A model generated the notes under the pieces. That model had not been told where the DNA came from and made no database searches. It saw only the letters and a program-made list of their open reading frames with translations. The position numbers and the translations under genes are program-made. From Panorpa germanica (Eukaryota; Arthropoda; Insecta; Mecoptera; Panorpidae), in the NCBI GenBank assembly GCA_963678705.1, contig OY783209.1, positions 3,782,001-3,846,000 of the forward strand: 64,000 nucleotides of DNA. Direction: 5' to 3'. Positions 22,742-37,700 of the stretch are shown piece after piece (the stretch's first letter is position 1; each line of letters begins with the position of its first letter).

Positions 22742-25700
22742 GTAAGATAATTAGTTTTAGATAAAAGTTTTTGTGTACGTGCTATGCAAAATGAAGTAGT
22801 TTAGTACTTCATCTTATTGTTTATGTTGGCAGTACATCAATTATCTATGTATTTCAGTATGTATGTATATGTAACAGTGTGGTAGAATGACAATTAGATA
22901 GACTCCATAGCATTACATTCGATGAAACTTTACTATTTATAAATTAGTCTATCAGATTCAGTGCCGCTTATAAGTATGAATTATATAGCCTGTAGCCTAT
23001 GCATCCATCCCACCACAAACCCACACGACTAACAGAGAACTAAAAAAATTTTAATGTTTTTATTTATGATTTCTCGGGCTTCCTAGACATGAAGCCTTTT
23101 TCGCCCCGAGTAATGTTCTGCTATTTTTTAAACTTTATATCCCGTCAACAAGAATGATCTATTCATGTCGTTATAAATTTCGGTGTCGCAATCAAAAAGA
23201 GAGCTAACAAATAGTGACTAGATATTATTGTTTTTGTCACGCAATTCTAACTAGATATATTCTATTTTGACGGGCAGTTCTGACTACATATAAAATGATT
23301 TTGGCAGGTAATTGTGACTAAATACAGTTGGTTTTACGCAGGAGAGTGAAAGTGGCGCTGATCATACTCTTAGATGTATAATTACCCGCTAAACACAGTA
23401 ACGTATGTTTAGGGTTCATTTAATATAAAAAAGAATACCTTTTACATAAACTTTTAAGATTATTTAAGTAACATTACATAACAAAAGTTATCTTATGATA
23501 TTGTTTTCAGACGTTTATAAAGTTTGTATGCAAATATGCAAGATTATTTAATGTTACATATTAAATTAATTAATTAGTATAAGATTTTTAATATCATTTG
23601 CATTTATTTAATGATAATGTAACATAATTATGGTAAACTTTGGTAAATAGTAAAATGTAACGCCAGATAAAAATATTACATAAGTTTATGTTTACTTTTT
23701 ACTTTACAGCCTGCTTAAGCTTCAGTTTTGGGCCAGAGTTGTTTTTTCTGGGTTTGATCAAACAACAATTTTTTAAACGCCGTGAATGCTCTAATTTTAA
23801 TACAAACAAATATAAAAAGCTTCTTCATATCACTGGAGATTTAATGACATCAAATAGAACATTTTCTGAAATTTGCAGACGTACTGCTCTTATAGAGCTC
23901 AGACCTGCTTTCATCACAGTCCAAGATCTCAGGGCCGCCAGACATCACTCATTTTTTGATGAACAAAATGTGTAAGATTGAGTAGTGTTAGTATGTACAT
24001 TGATTTTATAACGTTTTACAAGAGGACAGGTCGATTCAAGACGCCAAACATACCCTAGACCCAATTTTAATTCCATAAACCTTGATTACCTGATACCTGT
24101 AAAATGGCCGCCTTGTCAAGTTAGCAGGAAGGCATAAGATCATTGTACATACTAACACTACTCAATCTTACACATTTTGTTCATCAGAAAATAAGTGATG
24201 TCTGCGGCTCTGGGATCTTGCTCTATCGGATTATATTTTGGATAACTTAACTAAAATGACAATAAGCTTCTTTAAGTGTTCTTAACATACGAGATCGTTA
24301 AGTTATTGAATTCCAAGGACAGCCATCCAATAATTTCCAATAATTTCAAGACTGAGTAGTAAAACAAATAATAAAAACTGAAATAAAACCTCTGGACAAT
24401 AAGACGACAAGGGTTATTAAAAACCATAAATGTAAATAAACTAATAAACTTTTATAAAACATTTTACATTAAGTTTAAATGTTTTATAAAATAACTTTTA
24501 AGAAACAAATGAAGCCTCTACAAGTACATAGTTAATACTTTGAATGCAATAATTGAAATAGAGCTACTGGCTGCTTATTGTTGTCTTGAACAAGTTGTAA
24601 ATAAGTTTGAAAGTTCAAAGTTCGTAATTATCTTCATGGAACATCAGTACCGCTGGTGAACATGCTGGTACGTGGTACTGGTAACGTAGAGACGATCCTT
24701 AGCACTCTTAGAACATGTAGCAGCTACGTCTCTGGCCACTGATTTGACTAGCAAAAGCAGCACAAAGGGAATAATTATTCCAGGCTTTATACATATTTCG
24801 TGTTATATGTTTGGTTTGTATTTTCAACGGTTCCAAATATTTATTTATTCTGATTAATTATTAAAATTAATTAAATAATTTTTGTTTGTTTATTCGTTCA
24901 TTTAATATTCATTTTAATTCATAAATAGTCAGGATTTTCTGAAGGGAAGTTGGAGGGAGGAGAGATGGAATTCGAATTCCACTTCACATGAAAATCGGGC
25001 AATAAGTTGGAATGGCCTGTCGCACACTGCAAGCGTATTTAAGCGACAACGAATTCGGACGTAAATCAATATAATTCTCAGCCGTAATTCTCTTTTTTTT
25101 ATATATAATTTCTCGGGCTTCCTAGGCACGTAACCTTTTATCGCCCCTAATAATTCTGCTTTAACTTTACTTTAACTAAACTTTGTATCCCGTTATAAAT
25201 TTCGGTTTCTCAATCAAAAAGACGGTGTTAACAGGAAGCGTCTGCGAAGTCTGTAGCACCGCCTTTTGGAGTCCATTTCTTGCCATTGCTGTATTTTTAC
25301 ATTGCCACAGATGCAATTCTCTTATTTCACCATGTAGTATAGCATTTAGACCTGGATTTAAAATTGAATTTTCAGATTGTGGGTGCCTTTATTCCATCAC
25401 CATCTTGAGAAGGTTGTAATCACTTTCTGTTGTTTATTTTAGAAACTATAACTCTCACAAAAAAATTGTGTGAGGTTTTTTTGTTTATAGTGATTTTATC
25501 TAAAACTTTTATTAATTACTTTTTGTTGTAACTTAAAGAATAAAAAAGTTATAAGAAAAAGTAATTCATAAATAAAAGAAGACGACACAGTGGGCGAGAG
25601 CATTGATGCTTGACGCCGACTGCTGTGTCTTCGGGTTCGATCCCCGGACCAGATATATATTTTCTGGGTTTGGTTATTATGAACTTATATTGATTATGGT

Positions 25701-28700
25701 CATACATAATCGTACAGTTATTAGGCAGTGGTGTAGTCCACATATATGAGGCCACGACATCATAAATACTGCCAACATTGAAGGAGGTCGTCGGTGATAG
25801 GACTCAGCATCGGAAATAGGCCGACGTTAAATAAAAAAAAAAAAAAATAAATAAATAAATAAAAGAAGTTGAAATGGAGTTAAGCTTAGTTTTATGTTAG
25901 TAAAATTTAAGTAATAAAGGCAATGTAATTGGTAGAATTAAATGTAGAAAGAATATAATGTGTAACGATAAAAACGTTGAATAAATAAATACAAATAAAT
26001 CTTAAATTTAGTGAATTAAGATTTCAAGATGGCGGTTAAACGAGAAAAATTTCTGCCCTTGAAAAGTGCACAAATTATCTGTTTTTAACGTCATATTTAA
26101 TCGGCTTTATTTTTATTTAAAAACTATGGTATGAACCACGCAACATTGGCTTGTTAACTTTTGTTAACCACGTATGATTCGGCAGTCTATTCAAACCTAC
26201 GCCTATTTCGTCAGCTAGTTCCATCTGGCCAGTGTTTCATTACGTATTTATATTCTAACAACTATGTTCACTCTACTATTCCCAGCTTATCAAATTTCCA
26301 ACGTTTTCTAGTAATATTCGTTGTTTCAACATGCACAGAAAGTTTTCATGAATATAAATTGCGTTTAAAAAAGTTTAATTTAAATCTCTATACATATTTC
26401 CGTAGAATTGTACGAGTATGAGTCATGTAACTTCAGATCGGATGATGGGTTTTCTAACAGTGCTAAATTGGGAGTTAGTTTTTCATCAATAACAGTTGCC
26501 TGTTTCGACTCATATTGGGTGTTTTCCAATTACAGCACACAATGTGACTTAGTTTAATTAACATGCATTCGTTTTTAAATCTGTACCTTCATCCATACTT
26601 ATGCAGTTTAAATAAAATAGAAATTAGTATTACAGCTATTATTTTGAATTTAGTGGTCACTCGATTCTTTCCTCTTACTACAAATAATTGACAAATAATA
26701 CACGGTTTTAGAAAAGTACCCCTTCTAGATATGCAGCCAGAGTAACTTAAACTTAACTAAGAATCAATCCAATCTAGTTTAAATTTATCTTAAAGTTCAT
26801 AGCATATAATCACTTTTGTAATGTTATACAAATATTATTGTTCACTTCATCAATCGACCCGTTTCAACTCTGCCAGTAAACACAAGGTTTGAATCTAGTG
26901 CAACTATGATACTAAACGAACATTTGTTCCTTTGTTCGTTGTTTACACTAAAAACGGTGCAGAGAGGATGTTTTACCAGTTTAAATAAATAATAAAACGA
27001 CAAGCAGATACATTTCTACCAGTATTTACTATTGCACCAGCAGCCAATCTCGCTTCTATAGAGATCTATGTTTTTATATTGAAATTTTATGTTATGTAAA
27101 CATTTATACCTCTATCAAAGTCGTAAATCACGTTGTGTATATATTTTATGTTTCTAAAATGCATTTGCAGTTTTACAGCTGAAAATGTAAATGAATAAAT
27201 AAATAAAACAGATGTTAATTTAAATTTTAAGTGCATTTATGTGATACGCCTGAAATATATGAAGCCAAACATACACCTTATGTACAAGCTACTTTTATTA
27301 TTATTTATATGGCTTACTATCTGTAAAGACAGTGCTAATAGTATTCGTACTGCAATGTATTTTTAATGGAGGGACACAGAACTAAAATAAATAGTTAAAA
27401 TACAATAGGAGTGTACCCCAGAGGCGTCCCCACAAAGTTTAAGAGGGGCGAGATAAAAATAAGTCAAAAAATATTATAGTTTTCTTATTAACTCGTACAA
27501 GTCAAAACGATAAAAAGGAAGCATATTTTCGATAATATTTTTTGACGATACAATTAATATATAATTCTTTCTGTAATGACATTTGAAGAATACATTGTGA
27601 AATTTTCATAAATAACTATCAGGAAATGAGGCATTGACAGCGAATCTTCGCAGACATCACAAAAAAAAAAGTAATATTGCGGTGCCACTCATAACTCATC
27701 ACTGGATTTTCTGAAATCGAAAAACCAAAATGATTTCATTAGTTGATTAGTTTTTGCAAGTAACGCTGTCAAGTTTTTATTTTTTTATTGCTTTTTCAAT
27801 TTTTTACTACACTTAAAAGTCAAAATACCGATTTTTCGTGAATAAAATCAGAAACTTTGTTATTTTAAAATACATTTAAATTAAAAAATAAAAGAAAACT
27901 TGACAGCGTTACCTCGGCATTTATGTAAAGAAAGAGTGAACAAAATTTCAAAAGAATCGATCCAGTAGAGTTTGGGCTAGAGAGGGCACCGACTCTGAAA
28001 AATCTAAGTGCGAGAAACCGCTTTTAAAAGTTTTAAAGTAACACGAAAGCAGACCTGAGAGGTGAAGATTTAAAAGTCTATATCTCCGACAGTTTTACTC
28101 CAATTGACTTCAAATTTTTACACAATATACTTAATATGTTGTATAATAATATAAAAAATTGGAACCTAACCCCCCCCCCCCTTCAGATATATTTTTCAAA
28201 TATCAAATAATATATTTTCTAACTATCACAAATTTTTTTCATCTTAGTAGTAAACACCACTAAAACTGCCAACATAGTAAGATGTCTTCGGTGATAGGAT
28301 TCAGCATCGGAAATATAACCACTTATCATAATAATATTTATTTTAAATAATGATTTTTACAAGTTATTTAAAAATGATCATTTTAATAATGTAATATATG
28401 TTGCAGACCGCAGACATCGAAGGCGTCATAATGTGTCACATTGTTTGAGCGACCCCCGTTTAGTTCACGCTGGAAATATGTATGTAGCAGAATTATCAAC
28501 TTCATATTCTCAGGGGTCCCTATATACCACACAGCCATTAAATCCACATATGTAAGTAAGCCAGTAATATATTTTCAAAAAGCTTTTACAAAGTTAACCC
28601 CTACTATACATACAACCATAGTAACTTAAACATGATTCTTGCTTTGTTGGTTCTATGTAAGTTAAATTGCCTAACCAAGAACCCTCAGGCGCACAACAGT

Positions 28701-31700
28701 ACATTAAGAGACTTTTAAAGTTAAATATTATATTTATAGGAAAATTAATTATGATGAGGATTACGTATCTGTGAATGTAGAAGACTTTGCGGGAGGGGAT
28801 TGTGAGGCTATTATGACAATTGACACGCCATTAAGAGAGAAAAGAAAAAGAAGAGCAAGAAGAAAACGACACAAGAAACGACGATTGGTGGTCAAACCGT
28901 TGGAAATTGAAAGAGTCAAGGTGAACCTTAATTAAATATAAAGTGAAATAAATGTTTACCTTTTAAGAATTCTTATTTCATTGCCCATGAGCGTCCGCAG
29001 AAAATTTGACAGGGTGAGGATTAAATTTATTACAGGCTACATTATATATACACATACCTTGTATTTTTTAAATTTATTTTTATTCTATTTAGTTCTATTT
29101 TTTCTTTTGGAAGGATTGAGAATCAGTAGATAGAATAAGGATCAAAAAATGTAATTAAGCACAATGATATGTAATTTAATGATTTAAAGCAGAAGAATGT
29201 AATGCCTAATGGCAAAAACATTACGATAGTAATAATTATATAAACATATCTAATATAAATTTATATTATGTGGACGCTTGTAGGTGTAAGGGCGTTCCAG
29301 ATAAATTCATGTATTGCTAAATATTTATATATCGATCCAGTTCATTAGTGAAACAACTCCGAAAAACTCAAAATTTGACATACAACATTTTATTCTCTGT
29401 CTGATTCAATACTTAGATAACTCATTAATTAATTGCAGATACAACTCGATTATTGTTTACGTATAGTTATCACAAAATCTGAAGAAAATAGGAATAAGTT
29501 ACGGCTGAAATTTTGTAATTACCTAAGAGACATATTAGTTAACCTATTTATAAAAAAATAATTTCATTAAATAATGAGGTTTTAGATGTTCGTTTGCGTT
29601 TTATTTTCCTGTATTAAAATAGCAATATAAAATACTAATTGGTGAATTTATATATTATATAATAATATTTAAGTTACTTAATACTTCTACAGTCTATTAT
29701 CACTTAAATAATTGCTTGAATGTTCCGATTAGCCATGTAATTTAAAGTTCGATTTAACACCGAATTAATTTTGATTTACACCACTAGTCCGAATCGACTG
29801 CTATCGAATCGGCTGCGTACTTCACCGACGTTACAAAATGAATCTTTCATGAGATTCATTTTATACTAATATTTGTTTTAACAAACATAACAGTACTAGA
29901 GTTGCAAGTTAGAATAAAGTCATTAAGATATGAAGTAATTATTTAATTAATTTATTAGGTAATAGACCCTGACGACCTGTCACAAAGAGCGAGATGGACA
30001 ATCATTGCCACAGCGTTTCTCCTTCTAGTTATGTGTCTACTATTAGTCGGAGTGACCTTAAGGATGGCACCAATTATTGATGACATGGGTAAGTTTGATT
30101 TAGAAATACTTAACTACTACAAAGAAAGACTTCTTCTGAATCAAAATCCATTCAATCTTAAATTTGAAAGTTCTAGAACATAGTTGTATGTTTATCCCTT
30201 TATCTATCCAGACCCTGTAAATGTGTTGAACCTCGCACACTGCAACCGGCAAAGCCGGCAATTTAGAGGCATTTCATAAAACTTTATTAATATAAGTAAA
30301 GACCTTAAATATTGTCTATAGGTGTATGTTACATCATACGCATGCGCGCTGGTATCGTTATGATCTCGGCTGTGGAATCGACACTTATTGTTTAATTTCC
30401 GTGTGCTCATTGTGATTGATTTCCTTGATATGACATGTTACATATATAATGTAAGATAATAACTTTGTGGAACTTGATGAATATTATATAACTGGAATGA
30501 AGAGAAATATGGCGTTCAATATCATATTACACACTATGATGTATTTCATTAAAATACTCGAATTCTTTCATTAATTATCATCATCTTGGCGTTAGAGCTC
30601 ATGTAGAAATTTAGCCACCTTTAAGATTTTTTCCATTCTTTCCTATTGACCGCCTTCCTCTTCCAATTCATTACACCTATCCTCAGAGGCGGCCTTAGGG
30701 GGTGGCGAAAATATGACTTTTTTCGCGGCGGAAATGTTCCGCCTCTCTTATCTATCAAATACCCTTTTCTCATAATTAAAAAAAATTATTTTCTTTATTT
30801 TTTCATATTTCTACAATATTAAATCTAGCTATTAACTTGACAAGAAACTAAATTTATTATTTTAGCTGGAGCAATTATTATTTTGATTTTTCTTAATAAA
30901 TAATATTAGACCTTGTCCATATGAATCCACCTGGTGAACTTAAACACATAGAGTAGGAAATTTTGCACTACAAGAGGAGCAATCTGAACCAGGGGGACCA
31001 CCAGCTGTGTAGATTGGTTCTCCTAGTATATTGCCTCCTGGTTTATAGTTGCAAGCTATCAGAGTAATACCCGTAGGTCTTCCGTGATTTGTATTGTTCA
31101 TAAAAGCACCAGCGCATCCTACTTGCCTTGTCCTGGACCAAATCAATTGGGTAAACTCCTTGACACTAAAAAAATAATCAAATTATAATTATTCATAAGC
31201 TAAATGGTCATCCACTTCTATAAATCACCCTGTTATGAAGGGATACGTTTTGTGAAAATCATTTTAATAAAAAAGAATAAGGCTAAAAAGATTTCTTGAT
31301 GCAGTGAAAGGGGCGTCAATATGTGTGACAATACATGACAATGAAGGGGAGTAAAAAGGAGATAATAAATTTTTGCTCCAACTACATTTCTAGCAGCTTT
31401 CAAAATCCCCTTGTCAAATAGAATTTACGTTACTTATGATAGAAGTCTAAGATTTATATTTACCTCCCTTTTCCTTGGTAGTTGCCAACTTCTGTGTGAT
31501 TAAGACTACGTATTTGCTTATGCCACGTGTTAACCGAGCTTATAATCACTTTTGTACGATTTAGTGCACGTGCTGATTGCCCAGTTGAAGAATAGGACAA
31601 TAAGTTTTGGCCACAAAATTGATCTGAAAAAATAAGCGCCATTTTAATATATATATTTTTTTTCGCCTGAAGTTAATTTATTTTAATTAAATTTGGTTTA

Positions 31701-34700
31701 TTATATTTATATCATTAAGGAATTCCAGCACTTTTTGAATTTTGTCTGTATTATTTGAAAGTATGTCCTTTAATTCTACACTGATGTTGTGTTTTGTTTT
31801 TTGCATTTGATATTGTGGGCAGGTTACTAGTATATGATGGACTGTTATTTGCGTCTGACAGTTGTTGCACTGCGGAGCTGTTGTTTTACTGATTAGATGT
31901 TGATGTGTCAATGTCGTATGTTCTGTTCTTAGTCTGAAGATGGTTTTTTCAAATTGTATATTACTGTAATAAAAAGGTTCCCACTTTTTTGTATTTTCCT
32001 TAATTAATCTCAATTTGTTGTTACTTATTGGCGTCCAGCACTGGTTTCGAATTTGCCTCATACCCTTTTCATACCATTCTATTAAATCTAAGTGTAATAT
32101 GTCAGAGACTGGAGTTCCGTTAAAATATTGATAACATAAAAACTAAACTTTTGTAAGTTTACTATGAAACCATACGACCGGACAGGCTTATTATCAGTTT
32201 ATACTTGGTATAAATTTTATAACAGGTTTATTTGTAAGGTTTCTAAAGTTTCTACATATTTCTCATTAGCTATCAATTAATTAATTAATTTAATTGAATT
32301 GACAAACCAGTATTCCTGCACTTGTCGTGAACCATTTTGCATGAAAGAACGTTCAAAGCTGCCAAGCTTGCCAATTCATCGTTCCAGGTCTATAAAAATT
32401 AATATCAAAGTTATATGAACCACTGGTAAACTTGTGATAGCTGAAATAACAAACATATATTTATGAACAAGCTATATTTAATAACGAAAATCCGTATCGC
32501 CATGTTCAACCTATAAATACAACTTTAAAATCGGTTTAGAAAATACTTTGTCAACTTTTGTCCGTCTTGATGAAACACATGCCCTTACAGTAACATGTGT
32601 GCAGTAAATCTTAATTGATTTTCCATCTACTCCTAAAGGTTTGCGATGCCAGTCTATATTGGCCATAAACTCGCGAAGTTATAAATGCTGAACTTAGGTA
32701 TGTAGCATGGAGAGATTCATCCCAAACTATTTGGATATCACTGAAGTGTGTTCGTCTTTGGAAGGGAAGGAAGTATGATGGTGAAGCGAACACTGTTCAC
32801 CGTTGGCACGAGTGGTGCAATGTTCACGAATTTACCCTCATTTGCATACCACCACAACTATAATCTGAACGGGTTCTCTAGCTCATCCATCCAAACTGTG
32901 ACCGGGCCTACCTACTCATCCTCTTACAGCGTGCGGTCGAAAACTGGTCTACAGACATAACAACTGAATCGGCTATATGAGATTTAGTTGATCTTCGACC
33001 TAGCCTTCGTTGACAATTCTGGTGGTAACACATTTATATCTCTAACCATACGAAAAGCATGCGATACATCCAATATGTGAGATGCGAGCCGTACGGACTT
33101 GTGTACGCTTACCTTTAGTATGCATTTACACCACCACTAAAATATTTTAGAATGATAGCTTCATACTTCGTACGTACTCTCTAAAATTTGCTTTCATGTT
33201 AAACATATAAATGAAGAAACCTATATACATAATCCATAAAAACATATATATACTTATATTATTCTTTTCTTAAGTTTACGACCTACCAATAGATACATAT
33301 CCATCGCTTGTGGCAACACAGTAAAGCCAGAAGATACATTGTGTCTTATTCTGTTATGTGCATTAAGAATCATCTCTTGTTCCGCTTTAGTAAAAGTAAG
33401 CGCCTGGTACGGATAGCAACTACTCTTACCCTGAAATGTTATAAAGAAAAAAAACATTTAAATAAAGCAATAAAGTTGTATGTTCCATATAAAGAACATA
33501 AAAAAATGTGGCACAAAGCAAGTACTAACAGTGTTGTTGCATCCGATATGTGGATTGCCACCACAGGAAGTTTTCTGGACCAAACAGTAGTCCCTGTACG
33601 TAACGGCGCCACCAGCCATCAATCCCAGGAAGAAGATGTAAAAGGAAATACCTACAAATAATAAATGCGGGAATGTGCCATGTAGATTTTAAAAAGGACG
33701 ACTTTACAAATATCTGTTAAATATTTATTTCTTTTAGGGTTTCCTAGAATGACGTCATTCGATGTAATATAGCATGTACGAGTATTATAAAAGTTTTAAA
33801 CGTGTTTTTCTCACACATAGCTATTTCAGAGTCGGTGCCCTCTGTAACTCACAATCTATAGGCCGTTTCATTTGAAATTTTGCACACCTTTTCTACACAT
33901 AAAAGCCGAGGTAACGCTGTTTTTTTTTATTTTAACATATTTCAAAAAATCAAGTGATGAGTTATGAGTTGCACCGTAATGTTACTTTTTCTTGTGACGT
34001 CTGCGGAGATTTGTTGTCAATGCCTCATTTCTTGATATTTATTTATGAAAATTTCACAAAGTATTCTTTAAACGTTATTTTATCATGTAGTAATTATATA
34101 AATAATTACATATTAATTGTGTCGTCAAAAAACATTATCGAAAAAAGGTTTTTTTTATCGATTCAATAGTTCGATAAAGAAGAACACTATGTTGTCATGT
34201 TTCACGTTTTAGAAAGTTGGAGTATGCATATTTATGAAACAAAAACATAAAATTAAAAAATAATTTTTAAAACTATACAAATTAACTAATTAATTAAAAA
34301 TAAAAAGTGGGCGTGAGCATCCTCGGTTCGATCACTGCACTACTCTGGGTTTGCTTGTTATCAAATTAAATTGATTATGTTCATACATAATATATGAGGC
34401 CACGACACCATAATTACAACATAGTATAAGATCGTCGGTGACGACCGAGGGCGGCTTTAAATAAATTAAATAAAAAAAAACGTACCCATATTAATTTTCA
34501 AATTCAATCAAATGAAATTCACTTTCAAGGCCTAGACGCTGCAGCTGCTTCGGCTTCGGCCAAACTGCAACGTATTTTGTTATTCCTGTTCGCTATATAC
34601 TCGTTCCTATAATCATTTGTTTAAATAATTTCTTATAAATATGTTTTTGTTTAGTTTTATTCTATTATTACAACATAACGACGAGTTATGAAAAGGAAAA

Positions 34701-37700
34701 ATTCTTTTTAACGGTGTACAATTTGATGGGAAAGAAATAATCTTAAGAAATTGTTACATTTATTTTCTTATTATATTTCAACAAATAGTTAAATGTTATT
34801 TATCATTGGTATAAAGGAGCGTGTATATTATGTAACATCTATAATTTTATTGCGACATTCATACTCGTATAAAGCAGAACCTTATTGAAATTAGTGAACG
34901 GTATAAACAAAAAGGGTATAGAACCACAACCGATATGTGTACAATGCAACAGTCCAGTAACAGTAAAGCATATTATTCTTTGATGCTACAGGTTCTTATC
35001 GCACAGACAAGGCTGTAATATACCTGAGGAATATAGGCAAATATCTGAAAGCAGAGCAAGTCTGAAAAACCTTATTGACGTTATTAATAAAACTAATTTG
35101 ACCTCTTTATTTTAAGTACCCATACTCGTGCCTATAAGGTGTAAATTATGTATTGCAAATGTTTATTAATTTTGTGTTAAGTGCTAAAAACTGTTGAAAG
35201 TTGATGTACTCAAATAAATATTTAAAAAAAGGGCTACTTCACAAGATGAATTAACTTGACAACTGATCATTTACAACAAGGAACATGATAGAGATGAAAT
35301 AAACATTTGAGGATTTCGCATAAGCACATATTTTTAATGTGCCCGCTAAACACAGTGTAACATAACAAGAGTTACTTGTTACGTAATCGATTTTACCTAA
35401 TATGCAATATTTGGTGACCTACATTACTGTTTTTTGAAAATTAAATCTATCCTTTTGCGCATTATCATACTCATAAACCTTCTTAAGAACACATTCCTAA
35501 AAATGTTATAAAAAAGTTACATCAATGGAGACATCAAATTTGTAATAAAAAAACAAATTATAGAAAATGTTAACTTTTTATAAATAATCTAGTAAAATAT
35601 AAGATATGGCTCCAATGAAGACACTACTTTATACTCAGGTTGTATAGAAACGTTAGAAGATTTTTTTATATATTATATACTAGGTATTTTGAATCGAAAA
35701 ATCGTTGGTAATATATCAGGGAATGCTGGATATTAAATTATGTCGTTAATAAATATTGATTATTAAATTAACTTCAATAAAATTAAACAAATTAGTAAAA
35801 TAATAATTAATTATAATTTTGTTATGAAATTTTATATTAATTTGCAAACAAATTAAAACAGGAAGTTATAAAAATCTATTGTTAAGTTAAAGTTCTAATT
35901 AACGTTGAGTTTACTTTTTATTGACCGATATAAGAATAGTGTTAATGATGACTCAGTTATTGTGAATTACGTTGTAAGATTTAAATCGTAATGAATTCTC
36001 AAATTGTGAAAATTGTGTGTTCTTCAAACGAATGAATTGTTTATGTATTGATCGGTGTTGTATCTAGATTCAGAATTAGATACATTTACAAGGTACATCC
36101 GTTCATTTTTGACGATTTTTCGAAGGACTATAAGTTCTAAATTAGGCTACTTAAATAAATATCGGCTACTTCCCTACAAACAATTCTGATCGGAATCCAA
36201 TTAGATGCGAATCGTATCACTCTGAATGGTGACTGGAATCCTATTAGACATGTCTGTACCGGCCGGAACGCTCCGTACCCCCTCTGATTGCCTTCCTAAT
36301 ACTTTCCACACGAGGTTTGCCGAGGTGCAATTCGTGGTACTACCCAGTACTACCACAGTACTGACATATGTTCTCCCGAACGCTGTGTGACCACTGTCTA
36401 ACTGCTCTCTGATACGAGATTGCTAAGATACGACAAGATTGTTTGTAGGTATACACATTTCGTATTAGAATCGTATAAGAATCGTATTATATTCTTTCTA
36501 TTTCCAATACTTTTTGTGTTGTGATTTTTTTAAAATAAAGAAGTTCGCACCACATTACCCTGTATAACCAAAATATATAAATAAAACAAACTAAATATAA
36601 AAAGGAATGGATAGCTTGGTGTACACGAACAATCGGCAAAGAATACGAATAATCGTATACCGATGTGTTGCCCTGGCAGTACTTTATCAAGGTTATTCAC
36701 TTTTTAATTACACTCTTAAAAATTTTCGGACCATTTTTAAGACAAAAGTTCTAAAGCAAATTTGAGAAACCGGTATTAAAAAAAATTAATATACCGTGCC
36801 TTAATTTCGTTTACCATACCAGTGCATTAAACTTATTTAAGACACATTTGTGCATTAATTTTGTTTGAAATTTAATAATCATATTTTTAAAATTTAAGAC
36901 ACATGTGTATTAATTTTGTATGAAATTTAATAATCGAATTTCTAAAATTTAAGACACATGTGTATTAATTTTGTATGAAATTTAATAATCGAATTTTTAA
37001 AATTTAAGACACATGTGTATTAATTTTGTATGAAATTTAATAATCGAATTTTTAAAATTTAAGACACATTTGCATTAATTTTGTTTGAAATTTAATAATC
37101 GAATTTTTAAAATTTAAGACACATGTGTATTAATTTTGTATGAAATTTAATACCCTTTTTTAAAAATTACATATTTATTTCATTTATTGAAAATTATTTT
37201 ACATTAATAATACATACTGTATAAGTAATGTACTGTGGAGTATAATAATATACTGTGAATTATTTTAATAATAATACAATAAATAATTTTCTTCATAATC
37301 AACAAACTAAATGCTTCATTAAATCGGTCGACTTCTTCTATAAACTCTTTTACTCGGAGTTCAATTGTAGTTTTACTTCTTTTAACTTTATTTTTACTTC
37401 CCGTTGTTGGATATATTTCAAGAAATATCCTAGAAAAACAGTAGCAAATATTACCATTAGTACTAAAATTAAGTTAATCTAAGTTAAGTTAATAGTTCAA
37501 ACCTTTGAATCAATTCCAATGTTCTTTTCACTTCGGGAGAATAGCAATACCATTAATTAAAATTGGAAAAATAACTCCAATGTTTGGAATTTCAGTGTTC
37601 ATAATATGTGCTTCACGTTCTGCATTAGATGGCATGGTCTGCACATATAATAATTCTAATGGTGGTTATTTCCATTATCTTTTGGTATAGAATCTATTTG

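Noticed and set aside
25605..25650. Possible true tRNA gene at the GGTTCGATCCCC box
   Set aside because: No paired acceptor stem is seen, and the same head is repeated elsewhere attached to a common body and A-rich tail, so it is a SINE head.
32611..32793. Minus-strand frame containing VWDESLHAT, resembling the CAP 'VWDEELA' exon
   Set aside because: The real exon was found at 32,308-32,389 (TWNDELASLAALN to HDKCRNT) with both splice sites and correct phases. The sequence after VWDESLHAT does not follow the CAP domain.
30940..33651. Calling the CAP gene a venom component
   Set aside because: The antigen 5 fold is widespread in non-venom insect secretions. Nothing in the sequence shows venom expression, so only the family is stated.
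36841..37150. CRISPR-like array of 55-bp units
   Set aside because: Units are directly abutting with no variable spacers; it is a minisatellite.
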